Part shown: positions 19,789 through 29,773 of the stretch, one piece after another
Layout of the letters: every line of letters begins with the position of its first letter
Numbering within the stretch: position 1 is the first letter of the stretch
Assembly (NCBI RefSeq): GCF_003590875.1
Contig: NZ_QYUN01000002.1
Location: 1,178,001-1,242,000 of the forward strand
Reading direction: 5' to 3'
DNA: 64,000 bases
DNA from: Noviherbaspirillum cavernae
Lineage (GTDB): Bacteria > Pseudomonadota > Gammaproteobacteria > Burkholderiales > Burkholderiaceae_D
The notes under the pieces: model-generated
Told to the model about the DNA's origin: nothing
Seen by the model: the letters and a program-made list of their open reading frames with translations, nothing else
Databases searched by the model: none
Program-made: the position numbers and the translations under genes

Positions 19789-20799
19789 ATGACCATTCGC
19801 GTCGCAATCAACGGCTATGGCCGTATCGGTCGCAACATCCTTCGTGCGCATTACGAAGGCGGCAAGAAAAATGACATCCAGATCGTTGCGATCAACGATC
19901 TCGGCAATGCGCAATCCAACGCGCACCTGACCCGCTACGACACGGCGCACGGCAAGTTCCCGGGCACGGTTGAAGTCGATGGCGATTTCATGATCGTCAA
20001 CGGCGACAAGATCAAGGTCTTCGCGCAACGCAATCCGGCTGAAATCCCATGGGGCGAGCTGAATGTTGACGTCGTGCTCGAATGCACCGGCTTCTTCACC
20101 ACCAAGGAAAAGGCATCGGCCCACCTGAAAGGCGGCGCGAAGAAAGTCATCATTTCCGCACCGGGTGGCAAGGACGTGGATGCGACCGTCGTGTTCGGCG
20201 TCAACGAGAAGGTGCTGAAGGCCTCCGACACCGTGATCTCCAACGCATCGTGCACCACCAACTGCCTCGCGCCGCTGGTCAAGCCGCTGCACGACAAGAT
20301 CGGCGTGGTCAACGGCTTGATGACCACGGTCCATGCTTACACCAATGACCAGGTGCTGACCGACGTGATGCACGAAGACCTGCGCCGCGCCCGTTCCGCC
20401 ACCCAGTCGATGATCCCGACCAAGACCGGTGCCGCAGCCGCTGTCGGCCTCGTGCTACCGGAACTGAACGGCAAGCTGGACGGCTACGCGATCCGCGTTC
20501 CGACCATCAACGTCTCCATCGTTGACCTGTCCTTCATCGCCGCGCGCGACACGACCGTCGATGAAATCAATGCGATCATGAAGGAAGCGTCCGACGGTGC
20601 GTTGAAGGGCATCCTGACCTATCAAACCGAACCGCTCGTCTCCGTGGATTTCAACCACAATCCGGCATCGAGCAATTTCGACGCGACCCTGACCAAGGTG
20701 TCCGGTCGTCTGGTGAAAGTGTCCTCGTGGTATGACAACGAGTGGGGCTTCTCCAACCGCATGCTGGATACCACTGTTGCATTGATGGCTGCAAAATAA
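19789..20799 (+). CDS. gapA: Glyceraldehyde-3-phosphate dehydrogenase
   Basis: GapA oxidises and phosphorylates glyceraldehyde 3-phosphate to 1,3-bisphosphoglycerate with NAD. The 336-residue protein has the Rossmann start [15 protein letters not shown], the catalytic [13 protein letters not shown] with the active-site Cys, and the C-terminal [16 protein letters not shown] ribosome-binding site (AGGAG) lies upstream of ATG 19789. A clear intrinsic terminator follows at 20846-20874. Confidence 0.98.
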   Translation: MTIRVAINGYGRIGRNILRAHYEGGKKNDIQIVAINDLGNAQSNAHLTRYDTAHGKFPGTVEVDGDFMIVNGDKIKVFAQRNPAEIPWGELNVDVVLECTGFFTTKEKASAHLKGGAKKVIISAPGGKDVDATVVFGVNEKVLKASDTVISNASCTTNCLAPLVKPLHDKIGVVNGLMTTVHAYTNDQVLTDVMHEDLRRARSATQSMIPTKTGAAAAVGLVLPELNGKLDGYAIRVPTINVSIVDLSFIAARDTTVDEINAIMKEASDGALKGILTYQTEPLVSVDFNHNPASSNFDATLTKVSGRLVKVSSWYDNEWGFSNRMLDTTVALMAAK

Positions 20800-20845
20800 T
20801 CTCTGACAGCAAGCATGGATGCCTCCATGCGTAGCGACGGATGAC

Positions 20846-20874
20846 AAACGCCCCACACGATGGGGCGTTTTGTT
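20846..20874 (+). terminator. Rho-independent terminator after gapA
   Basis: AACGCCCCA and TGGGGCGTT pair around a short loop, and the stem is followed by a T-rich run. It lies 47 bases after the gapA stop. Confidence 0.85.
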
Positions 20875-20971
20875 ATTTTGATATATTGAATCGTTGTTTG
20901 GGCAACGCTGGCGTGGGCAGCGCCATGCTGTATCGATGTGACGTTGCCGCGCCGTTCATCACGGGACGCGT

Positions 20972-21652
20972 ATGCGGGCAATCAGAGAGCTGATCGCGGA
21001 ACACAAGTGGTTTATAGCCCTGGTCCTCTGCATGATCATGCTTCGCAGCGCCATCGCTGACTGGTATGGCGTTCCGTCTGGCTCCATGTACCCGACCGTA
21101 CTGATCGGCGACCGGGTACTGTCCAACCGGTTGGCATACGACCTCAAGATTCCCTTCACTGATGTGATCGTCAAGCGCATCGCCGACCCGCAGCGCGGCG
21201 ATATTGTCACGTTTACCTCGCCCGAAGACGGCATCCGTCTCGTCAAGCGCGTGGTGGCCGTACCCGGCGACGTGGTGGAAATGCGCGACGACGAATTGCT
21301 CGTCAATGGCGTGCAAGCGACCTATACCGTTGCCGAAGAAACCGTCGCTGCCCGACTTGTCCCGGACTATCGCGATCCGCAAGTGACGCTGAATGAACGC
21401 ATCTTCGGTCATCAACGCACTATCCTGCTGATGCCGCAGCGAAAAGCTCTGCGTTCCTTTCGTGCGGTGACGGTGCCTGCCGGTGCCTACCTTGTATTGG
21501 GCGACAACCGCAACAACAGCAAGGATTCGCGCTACATCGGCTTCATCAAGCGTGAGCTGCTGACGGGGCAGGTCGAGCGCGTGATACTTTCGCTTGATGC
21601 GGAGAATTATTATTTGCCCCGAATGGAAAGATTCGGCGTGGCGCTGAATTGA
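20972..21652 (+). CDS. lepB: Signal peptidase I (S26 family)
   Basis: This inner-membrane serine protease removes signal peptides from exported proteins. The 226-residue protein has one N-terminal membrane span (residues about 12-30), then the catalytic Ser in VPSGSMYPT, the catalytic Lys in LVKRVVAVPGD, and the conserved GDNRNNSKDSR box. It is shorter than the usual two-span LepB and does not lie beside lepA, so it may be a second signal peptidase I; the symbol is therefore provisional. It follows the gapA terminator and probably has its own promoter. Confidence 0.9.
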   Translation: MRAIRELIAEHKWFIALVLCMIMLRSAIADWYGVPSGSMYPTVLIGDRVLSNRLAYDLKIPFTDVIVKRIADPQRGDIVTFTSPEDGIRLVKRVVAVPGDVVEMRDDELLVNGVQATYTVAEETVAARLVPDYRDPQVTLNERIFGHQRTILLMPQRKALRSFRAVTVPAGAYLVLGDNRNNSKDSRYIGFIKRELLTGQVERVILSLDAENYYLPRMERFGVALN

Positions 21653-21727
21653 CCGCACGGATTGATACTGCGTGCCATTGGCAACGGGATCGGATACCGC
21701 CGCCGTCAACTCGGTGCTTGCGCAGAA

Positions 21728-24448
21728 TCAGTCGAATATCGATGCCCAAAGCCGCTTGACCGTCGCCGCCTCGCTTGCAATCCTGTCACTCGCGACCCGC
21801 GCGCGTTCTTCCCCTTGCAGTCTGATCTGGTGTTGCAATTTCCGATACGTGCGGTACGCATCTGCGGTATCGCCCGCCAATCCGCGATCGATCAAGCCCA
21901 GCTCGCCGCACAGTTTCAGCAATGCGATATTGCCGATATCAGCCGTCAATTGCGGATATTGCGCAGCATGGCGCAGCACCAGGAACTGGACGATGAATTC
22001 GATGTCGATCATGCCGCCGTCGTCATGCTTGAGGTCGAATTGCGCCGAGCGGTTCGGATGCCCCTCGTGCATCTTCTTGCGCATCGACAGGACTTCTTGC
22101 CTGAGCTTTTCCGCTTCGCGGGGCTGGCGCAAAACCGTTTCACGAATTGCCTCGAAACGGGCCCCGATGGCCGCATCGCCCGCGCAGAAGCGGGCGCGCG
22201 TCAGCGCCTGATGCTCCCATACCCACGCGGATTCCATCTGGTATTTTTCGAAGGCGGACAGTTTTGACACCAGCAAGCCGCTCGCGCCGTCGGGGCGCAG
22301 CGCGATGTCGATGTCAAACAGGATGCCGGCGGGCGTGTGGCTGGTCATCCAGGTGATGAAACGTTGCGCCAGTTTGGCGTAATGCATGGGTGCATCAGGA
22401 TGGTCGTCGTCGAACAGGAAAATCACATCCAGATCGGAGACGTAGCCAAGTTCCTTGCCGCCGAGCTTGCCGTAGGCGATGACCGCGAATCGCGGCGTTT
22501 CACGGTGCCGGTGCGGCATTGTCTGCCAAACAGCCTGGATCGTCGCCGCCACCAGCACATCGGCCAGTGCCGACAGGTGGTCGGCCAGCTTCTCCACCGT
22601 CAGATCGCCTTCCAGATCCTGCGCCAGCAGGCGGAACAGTTGCGCATGATGCAGATCACGCAACACGTTCATCTTGTGTTCGGTATCGTCACCCGCGGCA
22701 TCCAGCTGGCGCTGGCATTCCAGCGCGAACGATGGCCAGTCGGGTGCCGCCTTCAGCGTACGGTCGTCCAGCAACTCGTCGAGCAGAATCGGATGTCGCG
22801 TCAGATATTTCGCCGCCCAATCACTCGCATTCATCATGCGGATCACGCGTTCCAGCGTATGCGGATATTCGGTGAGCAATGCGAGATACGCTGCGCGGCG
22901 CGCGATCGCTTCAAGGAAATCCAGTAAACGGCCCAGTGTCGCATCGCGCGCGCTCGCATTGGCGTCGATGCTGTGCAGAGCGGTATTGATCAGCCCGATC
23001 AGTTTGTTTCGGCTGTTCTCCGGCAATGACTGCAGACGTGGGGATTGCAATGTCAGTTGCAGCCGGTGTGCGGCTGAAGCCGGTTCCTGGAAACCGAGTG
23101 CGCTCAGGCGCGCTTCGATGTTTTCCCGGGTGTCCGTCTCGGACAAGTGCGCTTGCGCGGCAACGGCGTCGTGCGGTGCGCTGGAAGCGGGCTGTCCCTT
23201 GTCGCTGAAGATGGAATCGAATTGCGCGGCGACGACTGCGCGATGGGCGTCCAGTTCTTCCAGCAGCGATTCCACGTCGGTAAAGCCCATCATCTGCGCC
23301 ACCGTCAGCCGGTCGGCGGGGTTTGCCGGGAAGGTGTGGGTCTGCGCATCGTCGAGATATTGCAGACGATGCTCGAGATTGCGGAGAAAAGTGTACGCAT
23401 CCAGCAATTGCTCTACTTCCGCGGTCGTCAGCAGGTTCTTCCGTGCCAGCGTGTTCAGCGTGATGCGCGTCGAACGGTCGCGCAGTTCGCTGTCGCGGCC
23501 GCCGCGAATGAGCTGAAACACCTGCGCCAGGAACTCGATCTCGCGTATGCCGCCGCGTCCGAGCTTCACGTTATTGCTGCGGTCCGGATGGCGGACTTCC
23601 TGTCGCGTGACTTCGGCGCGGATCTGCGCATGCATCTTTCGCATTGCCTCGATCGCGCCGTAGTCCAGATAACGGCGGTATACGAACGGCCGCACGATCT
23701 GGTCGAGGACCGCGATGTCGGAGGGAAGGCCGGTGATGGCACGCGCCTTGACCCATGCGTAGCGTTCCCACTCGCGGCCTTGCACGATCAGGTATTCCTC
23801 GACCATGCCGAAGCTGGCGGCGAGCGGGCCCGACGCGCCGTTCGGACGCAACGCCATGTCCACACGGAAAGTAAAGCCGTCTTCCGTGATTTCGGAAATT
23901 GCGCCGATCAGCTTCTTGCCCAGCAAGGTGAAAAATTCGTGATTCGACAATTGCCGTTGATCCGGCGACGTGGTCTGGGTTTCGCCATTCTCCGGGTAAA
24001 CGAAAATCAGGTCGATGTCGGAGGACACGTTGAGCTCGAAGCCGCCGAGCTTTCCCATTCCGAGCACGATCAATTCCTGCGGTGCACCCGATTCGTTGCC
24101 GATCGGCGTGCCATGCGCCGTGATCATCTCCGCAGAGAGGGCGGCGACATGTGTCTGCACCGCAAAATCGGCGAACGCGCTGATTGTCGTCAGCACTTCC
24201 TCCAGATTGGAACGGCCGCTCAACTCGCGTTCGATCAAGCTTGCCAGTACCAGATTGCGCACCCGTCGCATCGCGCGCGGCAAAGGCAGGCCGGCGTCTG
24301 TTTCCTTTTGTAAGAGATCGGAAAAATCCGTAGGGCCGATGGATAATTTGCTACGATTCGCCACCGCATCTGCGCGGGCAGGATCGCCCATCAGCCAACG
24401 CGCATAGAACCGGGAGGCAATGTTGCTGGTCAAAAGAGATCGGATCAC
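21728..24448 (-). CDS. glnE: Glutamine synthetase adenylyltransferase / deadenylase
   Basis: GlnE adds AMP to, or removes it from, a tyrosine of glutamine synthetase in response to nitrogen status through PII. The protein has two nucleotidyltransferase domains in tandem. The N-terminal one has VLGMGKLGGFELNVSSDIDLIF; the C-terminal one has AYGKLGGKELGYVSDLDVIF. Start choice is weak: GTG 24448 places the conserved ASRFYARWL motif near the N-terminus (906 residues), but the frame is open to a TTG at 24541. Its target GlnA is encoded at 46333 with the modifiable tyrosine present. Confidence 0.95.
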   Translation of the reverse strand: MIRSLLTSNIASRFYARWLMGDPARADAVANRSKLSIGPTDFSDLLQKETDAGLPLPRAMRRVRNLVLASLIERELSGRSNLEEVLTTISAFADFAVQTHVAALSAEMITAHGTPIGNESGAPQELIVLGMGKLGGFELNVSSDIDLIFVYPENGETQTTSPDQRQLSNHEFFTLLGKKLIGAISEITEDGFTFRVDMALRPNGASGPLAASFGMVEEYLIVQGREWERYAWVKARAITGLPSDIAVLDQIVRPFVYRRYLDYGAIEAMRKMHAQIRAEVTRQEVRHPDRSNNVKLGRGGIREIEFLAQVFQLIRGGRDSELRDRSTRITLNTLARKNLLTTAEVEQLLDAYTFLRNLEHRLQYLDDAQTHTFPANPADRLTVAQMMGFTDVESLLEELDAHRAVVAAQFDSIFSDKGQPASSAPHDAVAAQAHLSETDTRENIEARLSALGFQEPASAAHRLQLTLQSPRLQSLPENSRNKLIGLINTALHSIDANASARDATLGRLLDFLEAIARRAAYLALLTEYPHTLERVIRMMNASDWAAKYLTRHPILLDELLDDRTLKAAPDWPSFALECQRQLDAAGDDTEHKMNVLRDLHHAQLFRLLAQDLEGDLTVEKLADHLSALADVLVAATIQAVWQTMPHRHRETPRFAVIAYGKLGGKELGYVSDLDVIFLFDDDHPDAPMHYAKLAQRFITWMTSHTPAGILFDIDIALRPDGASGLLVSKLSAFEKYQMESAWVWEHQALTRARFCAGDAAIGARFEAIRETVLRQPREAEKLRQEVLSMRKKMHEGHPNRSAQFDLKHDDGGMIDIEFIVQFLVLRHAAQYPQLTADIGNIALLKLCGELGLIDRGLAGDTADAYRTYRKLQHQIRLQGEERARVASDRIASEAATVKRLWASIFD

Positions 24449-24629
24449 GAATGTCAGGGGATAATTGTTAAGATGACCTTGGCAGGCCGATTTGGCTACC
24501 CATATTAATGCCTGCGTCACATCATAACTGAGCCGACGCAACCTGAGCCGGCGCGGTCATGTGAACATGTTGTTCGCGCTTTAACAAAATTCATTTTACG
24601 CCTGGTACAGGTGCACGCTTTTCTGCCTG

Positions 24630-27600
24630 ATGTCCAACGATCAACCTATTTCAAATCAGACGATCGGTCGCGCCGCCGCTTGCTGGAAAGTCATACAGCA
24701 GCAATACCGCGCTTTCAATGCCGTTACGCACCATGCCTTGGGCTTCCTGCTCAAGTCGCTGGTGGTCGTCTATTTTGTGTTTTGCGCGCTTTTCCTCGGC
24801 TTGCGGTACGTCGTTCTGCCCAATATCGACAACTACAAGGCGGATGTCGAGAACATGGCCACGCATGTCATCGGCAACAAGGTATCGATTGCCGGCATCA
24901 ACGCGTCATGGGATGGCCTGAGGCCGCAACTGGCGCTGGACAATGTCGCCATCCATGATAAATCCGGCAATGAAACACTGAGATTGCCGAAAGTTTCCGT
25001 GACGGTGTCGTGGCTGTCGGTGCTGGTCGGCGACTTGCGGCTCCACAGGCTTGAAGTGCGCCAGCCCGAAATGGATGTGCGGCGCGATGCAGCGGGCAAT
25101 CTTTACGTCGCAGGCATCTTCATCGACATGCACAAGAGCGGCGGTGATTCGACGGCGGCGGACTGGGTCCTGTCGCAGCATGAAATTGCAATCCGCGGAG
25201 GCACCCTGCGCTGGAAGGACGACAAGCGCGGCGCGCCCGAAGTCGTGCTCAACGGTGTCGATCTCGTGTTGCGAAACCAATGGCGTCACCATGAGTTTGC
25301 CTTGAAGGCAACGCCGCCCGCCGGGTTTTCCGCGCCGCTCGACGTCCGTGCCGCGTTCGTCCATCCGCGCTTCAGCCGCAGCATCTCCGACCCCATGCGT
25401 TGGAAGGGCGAGCTGTATGCCGATCTGGAGAACGCCGACTTGACCGCCTGGAAACCCTATGTCGATTATCCGATTGAACTCGGGCAGGGCAGGGGCTCGG
25501 TGCGCGCATGGCTCGATTTCGATCACGCCAAGGTGGCCAATTTCACGGCGGATCTGTCGCTGGCAAACGTTTCTGCCCGCCTGCGAAAGGACCTTGCGCC
25601 GTTGAATCTTGCGCAAGTCGATGGACGAGTATCGGTGAAAGAGGACTTCAATCCGGATAGCGAGGATGGCACGCCAACCTTCGGCATGAATGGCCATGCG
25701 ATCGCGTTGACGGACTTTTCCCTGCGCACTGATGACGGACTGGTGTTGCCGCCGACAACCATCAGCGAAAGCTTTACGCCGGAGCGGAAAGGCAAGCCGG
25801 AAAAGACGGCGATCATCGCCAGGCGGCTTGATCTGAAGACCCTGGCTGAGTTTGGCGAGCGCCTGCCGATATCTGCAGAGCAGAGGCAGATGCTGACGGA
25901 CTTTGCACCGCAAGGAGTTTTGCAGGATTTTTCGGTGCAGTGGCAGGGCAAGTATCCGCAGATTTCCTCGTACAGCGCGAAGGGCCGGTTTGAGGGGCTT
26001 TCCCTGGCCCCGCAAGCGCCGCGCCCGGCCAGGCCCAGGAGCGGCAAGACTGCGGCCCAGGCCGCAGTGCCCGGCATACCGGGTTTCGAGAATCTGACGG
26101 GCGAGGTGGATGCGAACGACAAGGGAGGCAGCATCCGTCTCGTCTCCGACAAGATCCAATTGCAGTTTCCCGGATACTTTGCCGAGCCGAGCATGCCGTT
26201 CGACCGCTTGAACATGCAGGCCAATTGGGCGTTCCAGGACAACGACCAATTGCTGCTCGATGTGCGCAACCTTGAATTTGAGCAGGGCACCTTGTCGGGT
26301 TCGCTGTCCGGCAGGCACCTGATGCCGCTGAATTCGCAGCAAGCGAAGACGCCGGGTGTCATCGATATGACAGGAAAGGTGACGGGACTGGACGTGACAC
26401 GCGTGGGGAGTTTTCTGCCCTTGAATACTCCGGCGAGTCTGCGCGAGTGGCTGACCGGTGCGCTGGTCGGTGGTGCGGCGGAGGACGTGCGAATCAAGGT
26501 GAAAGGCGATCTGGCGGATTTTCCTTTCCATGCGCGCGTTGCCGGCGAAAAACCGAAGGGCGAATTCAGCGTGTTCGGCAGGATCAAGGACGGCAAGTTG
26601 AATTACACGCCCGGCCATTTTGCGAAGGATGGCAAAGCGCCATTCTGGCCCTTGCTGGAAGACATCAATGGCACCATCGCCTTCGACCGCAGCCGAATGG
26701 AAATCCGCGGCGATAGTGCCAAGACCCATGGCGCCGCACTCTCCAACGTGATCGCGGTGATCGATGATCTGGCGGTGCCTGAGGGGCTGCTCGAGATCAG
26801 CGGCGATGCCGCCGGGTCGCTGCAGGATTTCGTGGGCTATGCCAACGACAGTCCGGTTGCAGAATGGATCGGGCACTTCACCGAAGAGACGAAGGCGAGC
26901 GGGAACGCCAAACTCGCGTTGAAGCTCGAACTGCCGCTGGCGCACATGGACGAGGCCAGAGTCAAGGGCACGCTGCAATTCATCAACAACAACGTGACGC
27001 TGTTCAATGCCATGCCGTCGCTCGCCGGTACCAGCGGCAAGCTGGAATTCCATGAAAAGGGATTCAACTTGAACGGCATCAAGGCCAGTTTCGTCGGCGG
27101 GCCCGTCGCACTCACCGGCGGCATGCAGCGCGACAGTGGCGTGTTGGTCAAGGCCGAGGGTACTGTGACGTCCGACGGGCTGCGCAAGGCGTACCCCACG
27201 TCGGCGATGCAGCGCCTGTCGGAGCGTATTGCCGGCAGCGCCCGCTACAGTACCGCGATCAGGGTCAGGAATCATCAGCCCGAGGTCGTCGTCGAGTCGA
27301 ATCTTGCCGGGCTGGCGCTTGATTTCCCCGCGCCGCTGCGCAAGGGGGCGCACGAAACCATGCCGCTGAAGTTCGAGCTGACCGGAGTGTCCTCGAATGA
27401 GGCGTCGTTCTTGCGCGACGAAATGAAACTCGCTTTGGGTTCCGCGATTGCGGTCCGCTACGAGCGCCAGAAATCGACCGAGAAAGGTGCGGAATGGCGC
27501 GTCGTGCGGGGCGGTATCGGGGTGAATGTTCCTGCCCCGCAGCCGGACAATGGCTTGATCGCCAACGTCAACCTGAAGACGCTCAACATCGATGAATGGG

Positions 27601-28820
27601 GACGCGCCGTGGAGGCGATCGTGGGCGAGGGGCTGCCGGCTGAGCAGGACAGGCAGGCCGACGTCCTGGGTATCGGTCAATACATCGAACCGGAAGTGCT
27701 GGCCGCGCGCGCCACCGAGTTGATCGTTATGGGCAAGAAGCTCGACAACGTGGTGGTCGGCGCTTCGCATCAAAAAGGCGTGTGGCAGGCCAACATCGAT
27801 TCGGAGCAGGCCTCCGGTTATCTCACATGGAATCAGTCGCGCTCCGGCCGCGGCCTGGGGCGCGTCACGGCGCGCCTCGCCTCGCTCGTCATTCCGAAAT
27901 CGGCTGCATCGGACGTCAGCGAACTGCTGGAAGGCAAGAACGAAGCGACGCAGATGCCGGGGCTCGATATCGTTGCCGAGAACTTCGAGCTGTTCGGCAA
28001 GAAGTTCGGTCATATCGAGTTGGCTGCCGACAATGCACGCGGCAGCGCCGGGCGCGAATGGCGCATCAGCAAATTGTTGATCAGCAATCCCGATGGCGAA
28101 CTGAAAGCCTCCGGCAAATGGGCGAAGCAGGATAACCACAGCGTCTCCAACCTGTCATATACGCTCTATGTCGCGGATGCCGGCAAGCTTCTGGAACGCT
28201 TCGGTTTTGCCAATGTGCTGCGCGGTGGCAAGGGGAAAATGGAAGGTGAAATCAGCTGGAAGGGGCAGCCTTTCGCTCTCGATGTGCCAAGCCTGTCGGG
28301 TAATTTTCATATGGATATCGCATCCGGCCAATTTCTGAAAGTCGACCCGAGTGCTGCCAAGCTGCTGGGCGTGTTGAACATGCAGGCCTTGCCGCGCCGC
28401 TTGGCCCTCGATTTCCGCGATGTGTTTTCAGAAGGCTTCGCATTCGATGGCATCACTGCGGCGGCATCGATCACGAACGGTGTGGCGAAGACCGACAGCT
28501 TCAAGATGCGCGGTGTCGCCGCCACCGTCCTGATCGACGGCACGGCGGATATCGGAAGGGAATCGCAAAATCTGCATGTCGCGGTCATCCCGGAAATCAA
28601 TGTCGGTGCGGCATCGGTTGTCTATGGGCTCGCGGTCAATCCGGTCATCGGTGTGGGGACTTTTCTTGCGCAGCTGTTCCTGCGTGACCCCTTGATGAAG
28701 GCATTCACGTTCGAATATCAGGTGACCGGTCCGTGGAAGGAGCCGGTCGTGACCAAGCTTGCGCGAAAGATGGGCAGTCCGGCGGCCGATCCGGTGACGG
28801 AATCCGCAAAGCCCGGTTAA
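24630..28820 (+). CDS. yhdP: YhdP-family AsmA-like intermembrane transport protein
   Basis: This 1396-residue protein belongs to the YhdP/TIGR02099 group of large AsmA-like proteins. These are anchored in the inner membrane by one N-terminal helix (here residues about 42-64) and stretch across the periplasm as a long beta-groove that helps move phospholipids to the outer membrane. The body is beta-rich, with recurring LxLxxVxxxL and DVRNLEFEQGTLSG-type elements. The C-terminal block (GKGKMEGEISWKG to YGLAVNPVIGVGTFLAQL) is strongly family-like. It lies 11 bases upstream of a nitrilase-family gene, with tldD next, an order often seen in beta- and gammaproteobacteria. Confidence 0.92.
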   Translation: MSNDQPISNQTIGRAAACWKVIQQQYRAFNAVTHHALGFLLKSLVVVYFVFCALFLGLRYVVLPNIDNYKADVENMATHVIGNKVSIAGINASWDGLRPQLALDNVAIHDKSGNETLRLPKVSVTVSWLSVLVGDLRLHRLEVRQPEMDVRRDAAGNLYVAGIFIDMHKSGGDSTAADWVLSQHEIAIRGGTLRWKDDKRGAPEVVLNGVDLVLRNQWRHHEFALKATPPAGFSAPLDVRAAFVHPRFSRSISDPMRWKGELYADLENADLTAWKPYVDYPIELGQGRGSVRAWLDFDHAKVANFTADLSLANVSARLRKDLAPLNLAQVDGRVSVKEDFNPDSEDGTPTFGMNGHAIALTDFSLRTDDGLVLPPTTISESFTPERKGKPEKTAIIARRLDLKTLAEFGERLPISAEQRQMLTDFAPQGVLQDFSVQWQGKYPQISSYSAKGRFEGLSLAPQAPRPARPRSGKTAAQAAVPGIPGFENLTGEVDANDKGGSIRLVSDKIQLQFPGYFAEPSMPFDRLNMQANWAFQDNDQLLLDVRNLEFEQGTLSGSLSGRHLMPLNSQQAKTPGVIDMTGKVTGLDVTRVGSFLPLNTPASLREWLTGALVGGAAEDVRIKVKGDLADFPFHARVAGEKPKGEFSVFGRIKDGKLNYTPGHFAKDGKAPFWPLLEDINGTIAFDRSRMEIRGDSAKTHGAALSNVIAVIDDLAVPEGLLEISGDAAGSLQDFVGYANDSPVAEWIGHFTEETKASGNAKLALKLELPLAHMDEARVKGTLQFINNNVTLFNAMPSLAGTSGKLEFHEKGFNLNGIKASFVGGPVALTGGMQRDSGVLVKAEGTVTSDGLRKAYPTSAMQRLSERIAGSARYSTAIRVRNHQPEVVVESNLAGLALDFPAPLRKGAHETMPLKFELTGVSSNEASFLRDEMKLALGSAIAVRYERQKSTEKGAEWRVVRGGIGVNVPAPQPDNGLIANVNLKTLNIDEWGRAVEAIVGEGLPAEQDRQADVLGIGQYIEPEVLAARATELIVMGKKLDNVVVGASHQKGVWQANIDSEQASGYLTWNQSRSGRGLGRVTARLASLVIPKSAASDVSELLEGKNEATQMPGLDIVAENFELFGKKFGHIELAADNARGSAGREWRISKLLISNPDGELKASGKWAKQDNHSVSNLSYTLYVADAGKLLERFGFANVLRGGKGKMEGEISWKGQPFALDVPSLSGNFHMDIASGQFLKVDPSAAKLLGVLNMQALPRRLALDFRDVFSEGFAFDGITAAASITNGVAKTDSFKMRGVAATVLIDGTADIGRESQNLHVAVIPEINVGAASVVYGLAVNPVIGVGTFLAQLFLRDPLMKAFTFEYQVTGPWKEPVVTKLARKMGSPAADPVTESAKPG

Positions 28821-28831
28821 GGAGAGGTTCG

Positions 28832-29638
28832 ATGGAAGGTGTGATCAAGCTTGCTGCGGTACAGATGGTATCCACGCCACATGTTGACGAGAATCTTGCC
28901 GTGGCACGCCGACTGATCGCACAAGCGGCGCAGGAGGGCGCGCAGCTTGTGCTGCTGCCTGAATACTGGCCCGTGATGGGCATGCAGGAAACCGACAAAA
29001 TCGCTCACGCCGAACGGCTCGATGCCGGCCCCATCCAGAAATTCATGTCGGATGCCGCGCGCGAGAACGGCGTGTGGCTGATCGGCGGAACCATGCCGAT
29101 GGTCGCGCCCGAAGCCGGCAAGGTGCTCAACACCATGATGGTCTACAACCCGTCTGGCGAACACGTCATCCGGTATGACAAGATTCATCTGTTCAGCTTC
29201 ACGAAGGGGGCGGAGTCGTACGATGAGGCGCGCACCATCGTCCACGGCGCCAAGGTCGCGACGTTCGATGCGCCGTTCGGGAAGGTCGGGCTGTCGGTGT
29301 GCTACGACCTGCGTTTTCCCGAACTCTATCGCGCCATGGGCGATTGCACGTTGATCGTGCTGCCCGCTGCCTTCACCTGGACCACCGGCAAGGCGCATTG
29401 GGAAATACTGCTGCGCGCCCGCGCCATCGAGAACCAGTGCTATGTACTCGCGTCCGCGCAGGGCGGCGTGCATCCGAACGGTCGTCGCACTTGGGGGCAC
29501 AGCATGCTGATCGATCCGTGGGGCGACATCAAGTCCGTGCTGCCCGAGGGAGAGGGTGTGGTGATCGGGGAGATCGAGCTGCAGCGTCTCGGTAATGTGC
29601 GTGAAAGCTTGCCGGCGTTGAAACATCGCAAGCTGTGA
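28832..29638 (+). CDS. Nitrilase-superfamily carbon-nitrogen hydrolase (Nit type)
   Basis: The 268-residue protein has the Glu-Lys-Cys triad of the nitrilase superfamily: Glu in LLPEYWPV, Lys in RYDKIHLF, and Cys in VCYDLRFPELYR. The pattern is closest to Nit1/NitFhit-type amidases, some of which hydrolyse deaminated glutathione as a metabolite-repair step; the substrate here is inferred from family only. A good ribosome-binding site (GGAGAGG) precedes ATG 28832, just after the yhdP stop, so the two are probably co-transcribed. Confidence 0.9.
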   Translation: MEGVIKLAAVQMVSTPHVDENLAVARRLIAQAAQEGAQLVLLPEYWPVMGMQETDKIAHAERLDAGPIQKFMSDAARENGVWLIGGTMPMVAPEAGKVLNTMMVYNPSGEHVIRYDKIHLFSFTKGAESYDEARTIVHGAKVATFDAPFGKVGLSVCYDLRFPELYRAMGDCTLIVLPAAFTWTTGKAHWEILLRARAIENQCYVLASAQGGVHPNGRRTWGHSMLIDPWGDIKSVLPEGEGVVIGEIELQRLGNVRESLPALKHRKL

Positions 29639-29773
29639 CCGCTGCGATGCAGCGGATGCAGAGTGATTCCTCTCGGCACTTCCCGATGTGGATATACCCT
29701 TGCAAGACAGATGCTCTACAATCCATGAATCCATTGAATCGAATTCAACTTCCCACCGAAGTACGCACACACC

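Noticed and set aside
24906..28139. A long open frame on the minus strand opposite yhdP
   Set aside because: It mirrors the GC-biased codon pattern of yhdP on the other strand and has no recognisable domain or ribosome-binding site; it is an antisense shadow.
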